Part shown: positions 35,189-42,506 of the stretch, in pieces | Layout of the letters: each line of letters starts with the position of its first letter | How positions within the stretch are numbered: the stretch's first letter is position 1 | DNA from: Streptomyces griseorubiginosus | Lineage (GTDB): Bacteria > Actinomycetota > Actinomycetes > Streptomycetales > Streptomycetaceae | NCBI RefSeq assembly: GCF_017614965.1 | Contig: NZ_WVUG01000034.1 | Location: 1 to 45,325, forward strand | DNA: 45,325 nt | Direction of reading: 5' to 3' | Notes under the pieces: generated by a model | Told to the model about the DNA's origin: nothing | Database searches by the model: none | The model's input: only the letters and a program-made list of their open reading frames with translations | Position numbers and translations under genes: made by a program

Positions 35189-35515
35189 CTTCCGTGCCTC
35201 CATGGCGTGTTCCACGGCCTCGGCCATCTTCCGCAGCTTCTCGATCCGGGCGGTCAGCAGCTCGTGCCGGCGGCGCAGACGCGCGCGCGGATCCGCGTCC
35301 GGGTCGTCGAGCAGGGCCGCGACCTCCTCGAGCGGGAAGCCGAGCTCCCGGTAGAACAGGATCTGCTGCAGCCGGTCGAGGTCGGCCTCGCCGTAGCGCC
35401 GGTGCCCCGCGTGGCTGCGCTCGCTCGGGACGAGCAGTCCGATGGCGTCGTAGTGGTGCAGGGTGCGCACCGTGACGCCGGCGTAGCCCGCGACCTGTCC
35501 CACGGAGTAACTCAC
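34754..35515 (-). CDS. tipA: MerR-family thiopeptide-sensing activator TipAL
   Basis: TipA covalently binds thiopeptides such as thiostrepton and activates its own promoter. The 253-aa length and layout match TipAL. Residues 1-70 form a MerR helix-turn-helix (SVGQVAGYAGVTVRTLHHYD, GHRRYGEADLDRLQQI). Residues 75-108 are a coiled coil, and 110-253 are the TipAS drug-binding domain with Cys207 and Cys214 in the WYYGCGYEMHGCLADMY segment; both Cys are key in the S. lividans protein. GTG 35515 follows GGGAGCGGACGAA. The promoter contains a MerR-type operator. It lies between the YbjQ-like gene and the divergent decarboxylase gene. Confidence 0.95.
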   Translation of the reverse strand: MSYSVGQVAGYAGVTVRTLHHYDAIGLLVPSERSHAGHRRYGEADLDRLQQILFYRELGFPLEEVAALLDDPDADPRARLRRRHELLTARIEKLRKMAEAVEHAMEARKMGINLTPEERFEVFGDKDPEQYAEEAERRWGGTEAYAESQRRAAGYTKADWKRLKAEADDWSTRYAALVSAGEPPTAEAAMDLAEEHRLHIHRWYYGCGYEMHGCLADMYVSDERFKAFYDAMHPGLAEHLRDAIHANAARHAA

Positions 35516-35545
35516 TTCGTCCGCTCCCTTCTCGGTACGCGCTCC

Positions 35546-35576
35546 ACAGTGGGACCTCACGTCGCGTGAGGTGCAA
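35546..35576 (-). promoter_or_regulatory. tipA promoter with 19-bp spacer and MerR-type operator
   Basis: On the minus strand -35 TTGCAC (35576-35571) and -10 CACTGT (35551-35546) are 19 bp apart, the overlong spacing typical of MerR-controlled promoters. The dyad ACCTCACG CGA CGTGAGGT (35572-35554) lies across the spacer. It closely resembles the ptipA promoter used in expression vectors, as I remember it. Confidence 0.85.
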
Positions 35577-35587
35577 GTCCGATTCTC

Positions 35588-35614
35588 CCGGGGCGGCGGG
35601 CGGACCCGCCCCGG
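35588..35614 (+). repeat. Stem-loop between the tipA promoter and the decarboxylase gene
   Basis: CCGGGGCGG (35588-35596) pairs with CCGCCCCGG (35606-35614) around a 9-nt loop. It lies 11 bp beyond the tipA -35 box and 68 bp before the decarboxylase ATG. It may insulate the two units or sit in the leader of the decarboxylase mRNA. Confidence 0.45.
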
Positions 35615-35682
35615 CGCGGGCTGATCCCTGGAACTCCCTTCCGTCGGCACTCGTTCATCAGCAGACGCGAGGAGACAGGTTC

Positions 35683-37083
35683 ATGCCGCTTCACAAGGGT
35701 TCCGCACAGTCCGAAGAGCGCCAGGTGTCGGTCAACCCCTTCTTCGGGGAGGCCAATCCGCTCGGCGGCATGACCGAGGCACCGCCCAGGCACCGGCTGC
35801 CGGACGCTCCGTTGCCGCCGGCGACGGCGTACCAGCTGGTGCACGACGAGCTGATGCTGGACGGCAACTCACGGCTGAACCTGGCCACGTTCGTGACGAC
35901 GTGGATGGAACCGCAGGCCGGTGTCCTGATGGCGGAGTGCCGGGACAAGAACATGATCGACAAGGACGAGTATCCACGCACGGCGGAGCTGGAACGGCGC
36001 TGTGTGGCGATGCTCGCCGACCTGTGGAACGCGCCGGATCCGGCGGCGGCCGTGGGCTGTTCGACGACCGGCTCCAGCGAGGCGTGCATGCTGGCCGGGA
36101 TGGCCCTGAAGCGGCGCTGGAGCAAGCGGAACCGGACACCGGGGGCCCGCCCCAACCTCGTGATGGGCGTCAACGTCCAGGTGTGCTGGGAGAAGTTCTG
36201 CAACTTCTGGGAGGTCGAACCGCGCCAGGTGCCCATGGAGGGCGACCGGTTCCATCTCGATCCGCAGGCCGCCGCCGAGCTGTGCGACGAGAACACGATC
36301 GGGGTCGTCGGCATCCTCGGCTCCACCTTCGACGGCTCCTACGAGCCGATCGCGGACCTGTGCGCGGCCCTCGACGCGTTGCAGGAGCGCACGGGCCTGG
36401 ACATCCCCGTGCACGTCGACGGCGCGTCCGGCGCGATGGTCGCGCCCTTCCTCGACGAGGACCTGGTGTGGGACTTCCGCCTCCCGCGCGTGGCGTCCAT
36501 CAACACCTCCGGGCACAAGTACGGGCTGGTCTACCCAGGCGTCGGCTGGGCACTGTGGCGGGACGGCGAGGCCCTTCCGGAGGACCTCGTCTTCCGCGTC
36601 AACTACCTGGGCGGCGACATGCCGACCTTCGCACTCAACTTCTCCCGTCCCGGCGCCCAGGTCGTCGCGCAGTACTACACGTTTCTGCGGCTGGGCCGGG
36701 AGGGCTACCGGGCGGTGCAGCAGGCCACCCGGGACGTGGCCCGGTCCGTCGCCGACCGGGTCGAGCGGCTGGGCGACTTCCGGCTGCTGACCCGGGGTGA
36801 CGAACTGCCGGTCTTCGCCTTCACGACGGCGCCGGGTGTGGAGTCGTACGACGTCTTCGACGTGTCCCGGCGGATGCGGGAGAGCGGCTGGCTGGTGCCC
36901 GCGTACACCTTCCCGCCCAACCGGCGGGATCTGTCCGTGCTGCGGGTCGTGTGCCGCAACGGCTTCTCGTCCGACCTCGCCGACCTGTTCGTGGAGGACC
37001 TGACCCGCCTGCTGCCGGAGCTGCGCAGGCAGCCGCACCCGTGGACCCGGGACAAGGAGGCGGCCACCGGCTTCCATCACTAG
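35683..37083 (+). CDS. gadB: Glutamate decarboxylase
   Basis: This 466-aa PLP enzyme converts glutamate to GABA with uptake of a proton. The length equals that of E. coli GadA/GadB. Family motifs are NLATFVTTWMEPQ, NMIDKDEYPRTAELERRCV, STTGSSEACMLAGMALKRRW, VHVDGASGAMVAPF and the Schiff-base lysine in INTSGHKYGLVYPG. The C-terminus (LPELRRQPHPWTRDKE...FHH) retains a late His, which in E. coli closes the active site at neutral pH. ATG 35683 follows GAGGAGACAGG. No GABA antiporter gene is adjacent, so the physiological purpose is not evident. Confidence 0.92.
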   Translation: MPLHKGSAQSEERQVSVNPFFGEANPLGGMTEAPPRHRLPDAPLPPATAYQLVHDELMLDGNSRLNLATFVTTWMEPQAGVLMAECRDKNMIDKDEYPRTAELERRCVAMLADLWNAPDPAAAVGCSTTGSSEACMLAGMALKRRWSKRNRTPGARPNLVMGVNVQVCWEKFCNFWEVEPRQVPMEGDRFHLDPQAAAELCDENTIGVVGILGSTFDGSYEPIADLCAALDALQERTGLDIPVHVDGASGAMVAPFLDEDLVWDFRLPRVASINTSGHKYGLVYPGVGWALWRDGEALPEDLVFRVNYLGGDMPTFALNFSRPGAQVVAQYYTFLRLGREGYRAVQQATRDVARSVADRVERLGDFRLLTRGDELPVFAFTTAPGVESYDVFDVSRRMRESGWLVPAYTFPPNRRDLSVLRVVCRNGFSSDLADLFVEDLTRLLPELRRQPHPWTRDKEAATGFHH

Positions 37084-37094
37084 GGGCTACGTGA

Positions 37095-37207
37095 TCAGCG
37101 GTCGTCCTGCGGATGCCGCTCCCCGGGGGCGTACGGGTTCTCCTGGTCGGAGGTGAGGACGCCCACGAACGGCTCGCCCTCTCCCGCGAACGTGTACGCC
37201 CCGCACC
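37095..37207 (-). pseudogene. C-terminal remnant of an unidentified gene
   Basis: On the minus strand a frame ending at TGA (37097-37095) reads RCGAYTFAGEGEPFVGVL, then SDQENPYAPGERHPQDDR. It looks like real protein sequence with Streptomyces codon bias. Upstream in this frame the sequence becomes nonsensical and has no ATG or GTG start. It appears to be the 3' end of a gene whose front has been lost, joined to a PadR-like 5' end. Confidence 0.4.
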
Positions 37208-37273
37208 TGGTAGCCGTGGGCCCGCCCGTGCCGGCGGACCGCGCCGAGCACGAGGAGACGGATCGCTTGACAT
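37204..37273 (-). pseudogene. Frameshifted 5' remnant of a PadR-like regulator gene
   Basis: On the minus strand ATG TCA (37273) followed, after one extra base, by an open frame encoding AIRLLVLGAVRRHGRAHGYQVR resembles the first helix and turn of PadR regulators. The frame then breaks away where another protein remnant begins. The one-base shift after codon 2 and the loss of everything after about codon 24 mark it as a relic. The PadR identification is by eye. Confidence 0.4.
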
Positions 37274-37292
37274 GGGGGGGGACCCGGCTGGG

Positions 37293-37841
37293 TCAGCCCC
37301 AGCCGACGCCCTGCTCCTTGGCCACCAGCTCGAAGGCGGTCGCGCCGTCCAGCGACTCCCTGATGATGTCGGCGTGGCCGGCGTGCCGGGCGGTCTCGCG
37401 GATCAGGTGCAGACAGAGCCAGCGCACGGAGACCCGTCCCTCCGGCGGGAACCAGGGGTCGTTCGGCAGCGGGAAGGTGTCGTCGAGGCTCGGTACGGAA
37501 CGGACGTACGCCTCGGTCTCTTCGGCGACCTTCTTCCAGTGGGCCAGCTGGGACTCGACCGTCTCGTCGCCGACGAGCTGGAAGGTCTCGTGCCAGTTGG
37601 ACTCGTCCCGCCGGATCGCCGGCGGTTCCTGCTTGGCGCGCGCGATCCAGCTCTGTTCGACCTCGGCGACGTGCTTGAGCAGACCGGAGAGCGAGAGGTC
37701 ACTGGCGCTGGGCTTGCTCGCGGCCTGCTCCTCGGTCAGTCCGAGCAGCGCCCGGCGGATGCCGCCGCGCTGCTCCTCGATGAACGCGAGCAGCGCTCCG
37801 CGCTCGTCTCCCCGGGCCTCCGCGGGAACGTGGGTGACCAT
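37293..37841 (-). CDS. DinB/DUF664 family protein
   Basis: This 182-aa protein belongs to the DinB-like four-helix bundle family: LLAFIEEQRGGIRRALLGLTEEQAASKPSASDLSLSGLLKHVAEVEQSWI at the start, and SVRWLCLHLIRETARHAGHADIIRESLDG near the end. The conserved His residues (H in KHVAEVE, and the pair in RHAGHADI) form the predicted metal site. Members are often thiol-dependent transferases or of unknown role. ATG 37841 follows AAAGGCGG. Its promoter side abuts the aldehyde dehydrogenase stop; its 3' side meets the PadR-like remnant. Confidence 0.85.
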   Translation of the reverse strand: MVTHVPAEARGDERGALLAFIEEQRGGIRRALLGLTEEQAASKPSASDLSLSGLLKHVAEVEQSWIARAKQEPPAIRRDESNWHETFQLVGDETVESQLAHWKKVAEETEAYVRSVPSLDDTFPLPNDPWFPPEGRVSVRWLCLHLIRETARHAGHADIIRESLDGATAFELVAKEQGVGWG

Positions 37842-37948
37842 GACCGGCCGCCTTTCGTCGGGTCCTGTGGGGTCGCCCCCTGACACCATGAAACTACGGG
37901 CCATCGAGGTCAGATCCTGTCCTCGATGACCCGCGCGACCGGACGAAA

Positions 37949-39409
37949 TCAGAACGGGAAACCGCTGCGGCCGTGCTGCACCGAGATCCACTTCTGCGTG
38001 GTGAAGCACTCGACGGTCCCCTCGCCGTTCAGACGGCCGATGCCGGAGTTCTTCTCACCGCCGAAGGGGACGACGGGCTCGTCGTGGACGGTGCCGTCGT
38101 TCACGTGGAACATGCCGGTGTCGATCTGCTTGGCGAACTCGACCCCCCGCTCGATGTCACCGGTGTGGACGGCCCCGCTCAGGCCATAGGGCGTGTCGTT
38201 GACGATGCGTACGGCCTCCTCCTCGCCGTCGAAGGGGATGAGGAAGGCGACCGGGCCGAAGACCTCCTGGCGCAGCAGGGCCGAGTCGGCGGGGATGCCG
38301 GTCAGGACCGACGGCTCGACCAGGTTGTCGGTGGTCGTGCCGTGCACCAGGGCCGTCGCGCCCTCGCTGATCGCCTGCTGGACGACGGAGGAGACGGCGT
38401 CCGCCTGCGAGGAGTTGATGACCGGGCCGATCACCGTCTGCGGGTCGCTGGGGTCGCCGACCTTGAGGGTCCTGACCTTGGCGACGAACTTCTCGGTGAA
38501 CTCGTCGGCGATGGAGCGGTCCACGAGCACGCGGTTGGCGGCCATGCAGACCTGGCCCTGGTGGACGTAGCGGCTGAAGACCGCCGCGTCGACCGCGTAG
38601 TCGATGTCGGCGTCGTCGAGGACCACGATGGCGCTGTTGCCGCCCAGTTCGAGGACCGAGCGCTTGAAGCTCGCGGCGCAGACGGTGGCGACGTGCCGGC
38701 CGACCTTGTCGGAGCCGGTGAAGGAGATGACCTTCGGGATCGGGTGCTCGATGAAGGCGTCGCCGATCTCGGCGATGTCCGTGATGACGACGTTGAACAG
38801 GCCGCCCGGCAGGCCCGCGTCCTCGAAGATCTTGGCGACCAGGGAACCGCCGGTGATCGGGGTGTTCTGGTGCGGCTTCAGGACGACGCCGTTGCCGAGC
38901 GCGAGGGCGGGCGCGACGGACTTGATGGACAGCAGGAAGGGGAAGTTGAAGGGGCTGATCACACCCACCACGCCGACCGGGACGCGGTAGAGGCGGTTCT
39001 CCTTGCCGTCGACCGGCGAGGGCAGGATCCTGCCCTCGGGGCGAAGCGCCCACTGGATCGACTCGCGCAGGAACTCCTTGGCCAGGTGCAGCTCGAAGCC
39101 GGCTTTCAGCCGGGTGCCGCCGAGCTCGGCGACGATCGCATCGGCGATCTCCTGCTCGCGCTCCTCGACCAGTCTGAGCGCCTTCTCCAGGACCGCGCGC
39201 CGGGTGTAGGGGTTGGTCCTCGCCCACTGCTTCTGGACGCGGGCCGCCGCCCGGTACGCCTCGTCCACCTCGTCGACCGTGGCTATGGTGATCGACGCCA
39301 ACTTCTCGTTGTCGTACGGGTTGAAGTCGATGATGTCCCAGGAGCCGGTGCCCGGGCGCCACTCACCGTCGATGTACTGCTGGGCCAGGTCGGTGAAGTA
39401 CGACGACAT
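37949..39409 (-). CDS. NAD(P)-dependent aldehyde dehydrogenase (benzaldehyde/vanillin type)
   Basis: This 486-aa enzyme of the ALDH superfamily oxidises an aldehyde to the acid. Visible are SPFNFPFLLSIKSVAPALALGN, VLKPHQNTP, the FTGSDKVGRHV cofactor loop, ELGGNSAIVVLDDAD with the general-base Glu, GQVCMAANR with the catalytic Cys, and EVFGPVAFLIPFD. It resembles the benzaldehyde/vanillin dehydrogenase subgroup; the true substrate is not visible. It is monocistronic, starting at ATG 39409, and its upstream 112 bp separate it from the HTH regulator gene on the same strand. Confidence 0.9.
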   Translation of the reverse strand: MSSYFTDLAQQYIDGEWRPGTGSWDIIDFNPYDNEKLASITIATVDEVDEAYRAAARVQKQWARTNPYTRRAVLEKALRLVEEREQEIADAIVAELGGTRLKAGFELHLAKEFLRESIQWALRPEGRILPSPVDGKENRLYRVPVGVVGVISPFNFPFLLSIKSVAPALALGNGVVLKPHQNTPITGGSLVAKIFEDAGLPGGLFNVVITDIAEIGDAFIEHPIPKVISFTGSDKVGRHVATVCAASFKRSVLELGGNSAIVVLDDADIDYAVDAAVFSRYVHQGQVCMAANRVLVDRSIADEFTEKFVAKVRTLKVGDPSDPQTVIGPVINSSQADAVSSVVQQAISEGATALVHGTTTDNLVEPSVLTGIPADSALLRQEVFGPVAFLIPFDGEEEAVRIVNDTPYGLSGAVHTGDIERGVEFAKQIDTGMFHVNDGTVHDEPVVPFGGEKNSGIGRLNGEGTVECFTTQKWISVQHGRSGFPF

Positions 39410-39521
39410 GTGATCCCCAAATCACTAGCAGACACACGATCAACGCCACGGTCTGATCACACGTCATCGTACGTGCGCGCCGCATGAGTTGGGGACGCGG
39501 AGCGAACTTCTGGGGAGAACC

Positions 39522-40382
39522 TCAGGAAAGCTGGAGGAGACCCCGCAGAAGGTCACGGCTCGCGTCCGGCCCCGGGCTGTCCCGCTGGAGCTCGGCCAGC
39601 GCCTTCTCGTACTGGGCGACGTCCTCGGCCTTGTCCAGATAGAGGGCGCTGGTCAGCTGCTCCAGGTAGACGACGTCGGTGAGGTCCGACTCCGTGAAGG
39701 ACAGGATGGTGAACGCCCCGCTCTCGCCGGCGTGGCCGCCGAAGCTGAACGGCATGATCTGCAGCCGTACGTTCGGCTGCTCGGAGATGTCGATCAGGTG
39801 CTGGAGCTGACCGCGCATCACCTCCCGGTCGCCGTACGGGCGGCGCAGCGCGGCCTCGTCCAGGACGATGTGGAAGTCGGGGGCGTTCTCCGAGACGAGG
39901 TACTTCTGGCGCTCCAGGCGCAGCTCCACCCGCTTCTCGATGTCCGACTCGCTCGCGCCCTTCATGCCGCGCTTGACCACCGCGCGCGCGTACTCCGGCG
40001 TCTGCAGCAGCCCGTGCACGAACTGCACCTCGTAGGCGCGGATCAGCGAGGCCGCGCCCTCCAGGCCGACATAGGTGGGGAACCAGCTCGGCAGGACGTC
40101 CGAGTAACTGTGCCACCAGCCCGCCACGTTGGCCTCCCGTGCGAGGGACAGCAGCGAGGTGCGCTCCGCCTCGTCGGTGATGCCGTACAGCGTCAACAGG
40201 TCTTCCACATCCCGTGTCTTGAAGCTCACCCGGCCCAGCTCCATCCGGCTGATCTTCGACTCCGAGGCGCGGATCGAGTAACCCGCCGCCTCGCGCGTGA
40301 TTCCGCGCGCCTCGCGCAGTCGCCTGAGTTGCGAGCCGAGCAGCATGCGCCGCACCACCGATCCGGGCTCTCCCACGCTCAC
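39522..40382 (-). CDS. Xre-type HTH regulator with DUF5753 sensor domain (WhiJ/AbaA-type)
   Basis: The N-terminal 70 residues of this 286-aa protein contain a Cro/CI-type helix-turn-helix: LRRLREARGITREAAGYSIRASESKISRMELGRVSFK. A DUF5753 domain (about 95-275) follows, including WWHSYSDVLPSWFPTYVGLEGAA, VHGLLQTPEYARAV and LDEAALRRPYG. These regulators are multiplied in Streptomyces and usually lie beside a DUF397 protein and an anti-sigma-like ATPase, as here. Some (WhiJ type) affect development. GTG 40382 is chosen because GGAGG is 9 nt upstream. A composite repeat in the two neighbouring promoters is a candidate binding site. Confidence 0.9.
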   Translation of the reverse strand: MSVGEPGSVVRRMLLGSQLRRLREARGITREAAGYSIRASESKISRMELGRVSFKTRDVEDLLTLYGITDEAERTSLLSLAREANVAGWWHSYSDVLPSWFPTYVGLEGAASLIRAYEVQFVHGLLQTPEYARAVVKRGMKGASESDIEKRVELRLERQKYLVSENAPDFHIVLDEAALRRPYGDREVMRGQLQHLIDISEQPNVRLQIMPFSFGGHAGESGAFTILSFTESDLTDVVYLEQLTSALYLDKAEDVAQYEKALAELQRDSPGPDASRDLLRGLLQLS

Positions 40383-40578
40383 GTTCGCCAGCCTCCCCAA
40401 CGCCTTCAGGGGCCGAAGTCTGCCACTAAAACACTCCGAGCAGTACTCGTCCGATTACAGAGATGGAAAGAAGTCAAAGATTCTGCGCAGGCCGAAGGAA
40501 GGAGTTGGCAAGTAGCGGGAGAGAAGATGGCGGAAAAAATGACCAAGAAGCGGTACGGGAACGTCCAATTCGGTCACC

Positions 40579-40608
40579 TGCACGTGCATCTGCACCTTGC
40601 ATCTGCAC
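40579..40608 (+). promoter_or_regulatory. Composite repeat A upstream of the ATPase gene
   Basis: TGCACGTGCATCTGC, ACCT, then TGCATCTGCAC. It contains the perfect palindrome TGCACGTGCA (40579-40588) and two TGCATCTGCA copies at 40585 and 40598. The GCATCYG core recurs at 40612 and 40634, the first three cores being 13 bp apart. It ends 71 nt before ATG 40680. The same composite occurs, reversed, upstream of the DUF397 gene. Confidence 0.75.
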
Positions 40609-40679
40609 CGCGCATCCGAAACCATGGTCTCGCGCATCCGCTGCATCGCAACGACCGCGAATTCCCGGGAGTGCCTCGC

Positions 40680-41192
40680 ATGGGGACGAATGGATCGACC
40701 ATGCTCGAGCCGTTACGGCAGGGCCTTCCGCCGCTTGATCCCGCGGCCGTGTCCAACGCCGCCTCCTGCGCTCTGCCCGCCCGCTACGAAGCGGTGCGTG
40801 AGGCAAGGCTGTTCACCCGGAGAACCCTCGACCAGTGGGACGTCGGCGAGCGGTTCGACGACGTGTGCCTGGTCGTCTCGGAACTGGTGACCAACGCCCT
40901 GCGGCACGCCCTGCCCGCGGGCGCGGTGTGCTCGGTGGAGCAAGTGCCGCTCGTGCGGCTGCACTTGATGCGGTGGACCGAGCGGCTGGTGTGCGCGGTC
41001 CGCGATCCCAGCCAGGACTCTCCCGTGGAGCGGGAGACCGAGGACTTCTCCGCGGAGTCCGGGCGGGGGCTGTTCCTGGTCGACTCCTTCGCCGACAGCT
41101 GGGGCTGGCACCCGCTGGCCGGCACGCTGAGCGGCAAGGTCGTGTGGGCCCTGTTCCGGCTGCCGCAGGTCCAGCAGGCGTCCGCCGAGTGA
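40680..41192 (+). CDS. Anti-sigma-like ATP-binding protein (HATPase_c)
   Basis: This 170-aa GHKL-fold protein is of the RsbW/SpoIIAB-related type common in Streptomyces. It has FTRRTLDQWDVGERFDDVCLVVSELVTNALRHALP (N-box ELVTNALRHA, near residue 73), VCAVRDPSQDSP for the G1 box, and SGRGLFLVDSFADSWGW for the G2 box. The length is typical of the stand-alone single-domain form. ATG 40680 has GGGAG 8 nt upstream; an in-frame ATG at 40528 with GGGAG would add 51 residues, but it reads through repeat A and is less likely. It probably works with the flanking HTH and DUF397 genes. Confidence 0.85.
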   Translation: MGTNGSTMLEPLRQGLPPLDPAAVSNAASCALPARYEAVREARLFTRRTLDQWDVGERFDDVCLVVSELVTNALRHALPAGAVCSVEQVPLVRLHLMRWTERLVCAVRDPSQDSPVERETEDFSAESGRGLFLVDSFADSWGWHPLAGTLSGKVVWALFRLPQVQQASAE

Positions 41193-41208
41193 GCTTCACG
41201 GACGCGGC

Positions 41209-41235
41209 GTGACGCGCTGTCTCTACGCGCGTCAC
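41209..41235. terminator. Bidirectional hairpin between the ATPase and DUF397 genes
   Basis: GTGACGCGC (41209-41217) and GCGCGTCAC (41227-41235) form a perfect 9-bp stem with a 9-nt loop in the 74-bp gap between two convergent genes. It can terminate both transcripts. Confidence 0.65.
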
Positions 41236-41266
41236 CCAGCCGGGTCGCAGGTCGGCGGCCCGGTTC

Positions 41267-41521
41267 TCAGCCGGCGACCAGGTGGTCGAACTCCCCGTCC
41301 TTGACGCCCAGGAGCATCGCCTCGATCTCGGCGCGGGTGTAGACCAGGGCCGGGCCGTCGGGGAAGCGGGAGTTGCGGACGGCGACGTCACCGCCGGGCA
41401 GCCGGGCGAACTCCACGCAGGAACCCTGGGAGTTGCTGTGCCGGCTCTTCTGCCAGGCCACCCCGTCCAGCTCCGTGGCCGCCATGCCGTTGTACACGTC
41501 GTTGTACACGTCGTGGTCCAC
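41267..41521 (-). CDS. DUF397 protein (BldB-associated/AbaA-type small protein)
   Basis: This 84-aa protein has the DUF397 core WQKSRHSNSQGSCVEFARLPGGDVAVRNSRFPDGPALVYTRAEIEAML. DUF397 proteins are encoded next to DUF5753 HTH regulators and probably modulate them, as in the whiJ and abaA loci. The GTG at 41521 has GGGAG 6 nt upstream. The N-terminus contains a tandem duplication, DVYNDVYN, from a 12-bp direct repeat in the DNA. TATGAT upstream (41588-41583) is a consensus -10 box, and repeat B overlaps its -35 position. Confidence 0.88.
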   Translation of the reverse strand: MDHDVYNDVYNGMAATELDGVAWQKSRHSNSQGSCVEFARLPGGDVAVRNSRFPDGPALVYTRAEIEAMLLGVKDGEFDHLVAG

Positions 41522-41936
41522 AGGTCGCTCCCTGGTGGTGCGGTGGCCTTGGGGCCAGTGATGCAGTGGTCAACTGACCCGGATCATAACCCTGTTCACG
41601 TGCAGATGCATGAGCAGATGCACGTGCACGGGGGGTGGTCCTGTGGTTACAGCTTTGACGACTCCTTTACCGGGCCGATCGGCGTCTTCCCCGAAGCCCG
41701 GCGGACATCCCCCGTCCACTAGGAACAGACGCACTGGGAGCCGTTCCTGTTCCACCGTTCAGGCGGTCGCGCGGAGCGTATGCGGCGCTCGCGTGGCTCA
41801 GCAGGGGGTACGCAAGTCCTGCCACGAAGTCTCACAGGCGCTCCCCATGGCATCGACGGGTGCGGCTGGTAGCTTGCTGCGGCCGGTCGGACGGCCGGCC
41901 GGCCGTTCACGGTCCGCTAGAGCTTGGGAGCTACCA
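41522..41936. promoter_or_regulatory. Intergenic regulatory region upstream of DUF397 and the lipoprotein gene
   Basis: These 415 bp hold no convincing gene. They contain a -10 box (TATGAT, 41588-41583, minus) for the DUF397 gene and composite repeat B. There is also an inverted repeat, GGAACAG (41722-41728) with CTGTTCC (41747-41753), with an 18-bp spacer. A 61-codon minus-strand frame at 41570-41755 overlaps repeat B and looks like chance. The last part carries GGGAG for the lipoprotein start. Confidence 0.5.
41600..41628 (-). promoter_or_regulatory. Composite repeat B upstream of the DUF397 gene
   Basis: Read on the minus strand it is TGCACGTGCATCTGC, TCA, then TGCATCTGCAC, matching 26 non-spacer bases of repeat A in the same order. 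It ends 11 nt before the TATGAT -10 box and 78 nt before the DUF397 start. A protein bound here would overlap the -35 position, and no TTGAC-like -35 is present. Confidence 0.75.
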
Positions 41937-42467
41937 GTGACTACGGCGACCTTCCCGCGTCCCTCTCGTACGGCGCCGCGTCGGCCGGTGCGGATCGCCG
42001 CGGCCGCCGCGGTGCTCGCGGGCGTGCTCGCGCTCAGCGCGTGCAGCGGCGGTGGCGGCTCCAAGGACGACTCGTCGGCGAGTCCCTCCTCGGCCGCCTC
42101 GTCCTCCGGCGCCGTAACGGGCGGCTCCAGCGGTACGTCGACCACCGCGTCCGGCGGTCTGCAGGGCAGCTGGCTCGCCACCACCGACGGCAAGGCGGTG
42201 GCGATGGTGATCACCGGCAAGCAGGCCGCGCTCTTCTCCACCGGCGGCAGTGTGTGCAGCGGGACCGCGGGCAAGGAAGCGGGCATGCAGATGATCCATC
42301 TGACCTGCACGAACGGCGACAAGAAGCGGGCCACCGGGATGGTCGACTCGGTCTCCGGGAGCGCGCTGAAGATCACCTGGTCGGGGGCGCTCGGCAAGGA
42401 GACGTACACCAAGGCGGAGGGTGGCAAGCTGCCGTCCGGGCTGCCGACGGCCGGTGCGGGGCAGTAG
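41937..42467 (+). CDS. Putative lipoprotein
   Basis: This 176-aa protein has a signal peptide with an Arg-rich n-region, a hydrophobic AAAAVLAGVLAL core, and the lipobox LSAC at about residues 33-36, so the mature protein should be a lipid-anchored extracytoplasmic protein. A Ser/Gly-rich linker leads into a small beta-rich domain: GSWLATTDGKAVAMVITGKQAALFSTGG and TCTNGDKKRATGMVDSVSG. I do not recognise the family. It starts at GTG 41937 with GGGAG 6 nt upstream. The next gene, also a lipoprotein, follows after 39 bp and is probably co-transcribed. Confidence 0.75.
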   Translation: MTTATFPRPSRTAPRRPVRIAAAAAVLAGVLALSACSGGGGSKDDSSASPSSAASSSGAVTGGSSGTSTTASGGLQGSWLATTDGKAVAMVITGKQAALFSTGGSVCSGTAGKEAGMQMIHLTCTNGDKKRATGMVDSVSGSALKITWSGALGKETYTKAEGGKLPSGLPTAGAGQ

Positions 42468-42506
42468 GTTCGGCGGCGTCACGCCCCTGATCACCAGAGG
42501 AACCAC

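Noticed and set aside
37267..37272. TTGACA as a -35 box of a plus-strand promoter after gadB
   Set aside because: No -10 box follows at 16-18 bp and no plus-strand gene lies downstream; it falls on the PadR-like remnant boundary.
40463..40738. A 91-codon plus-strand ORF before the ATPase gene
   Set aside because: Its composition is arbitrary, it runs through repeat A, and it overlaps the clear ATPase start out of frame.
41570..41755. A 61-codon minus-strand ORF upstream of DUF397
   Set aside because: It covers repeat B and the -10 box, has no ribosome-binding site, and resembles no protein family.
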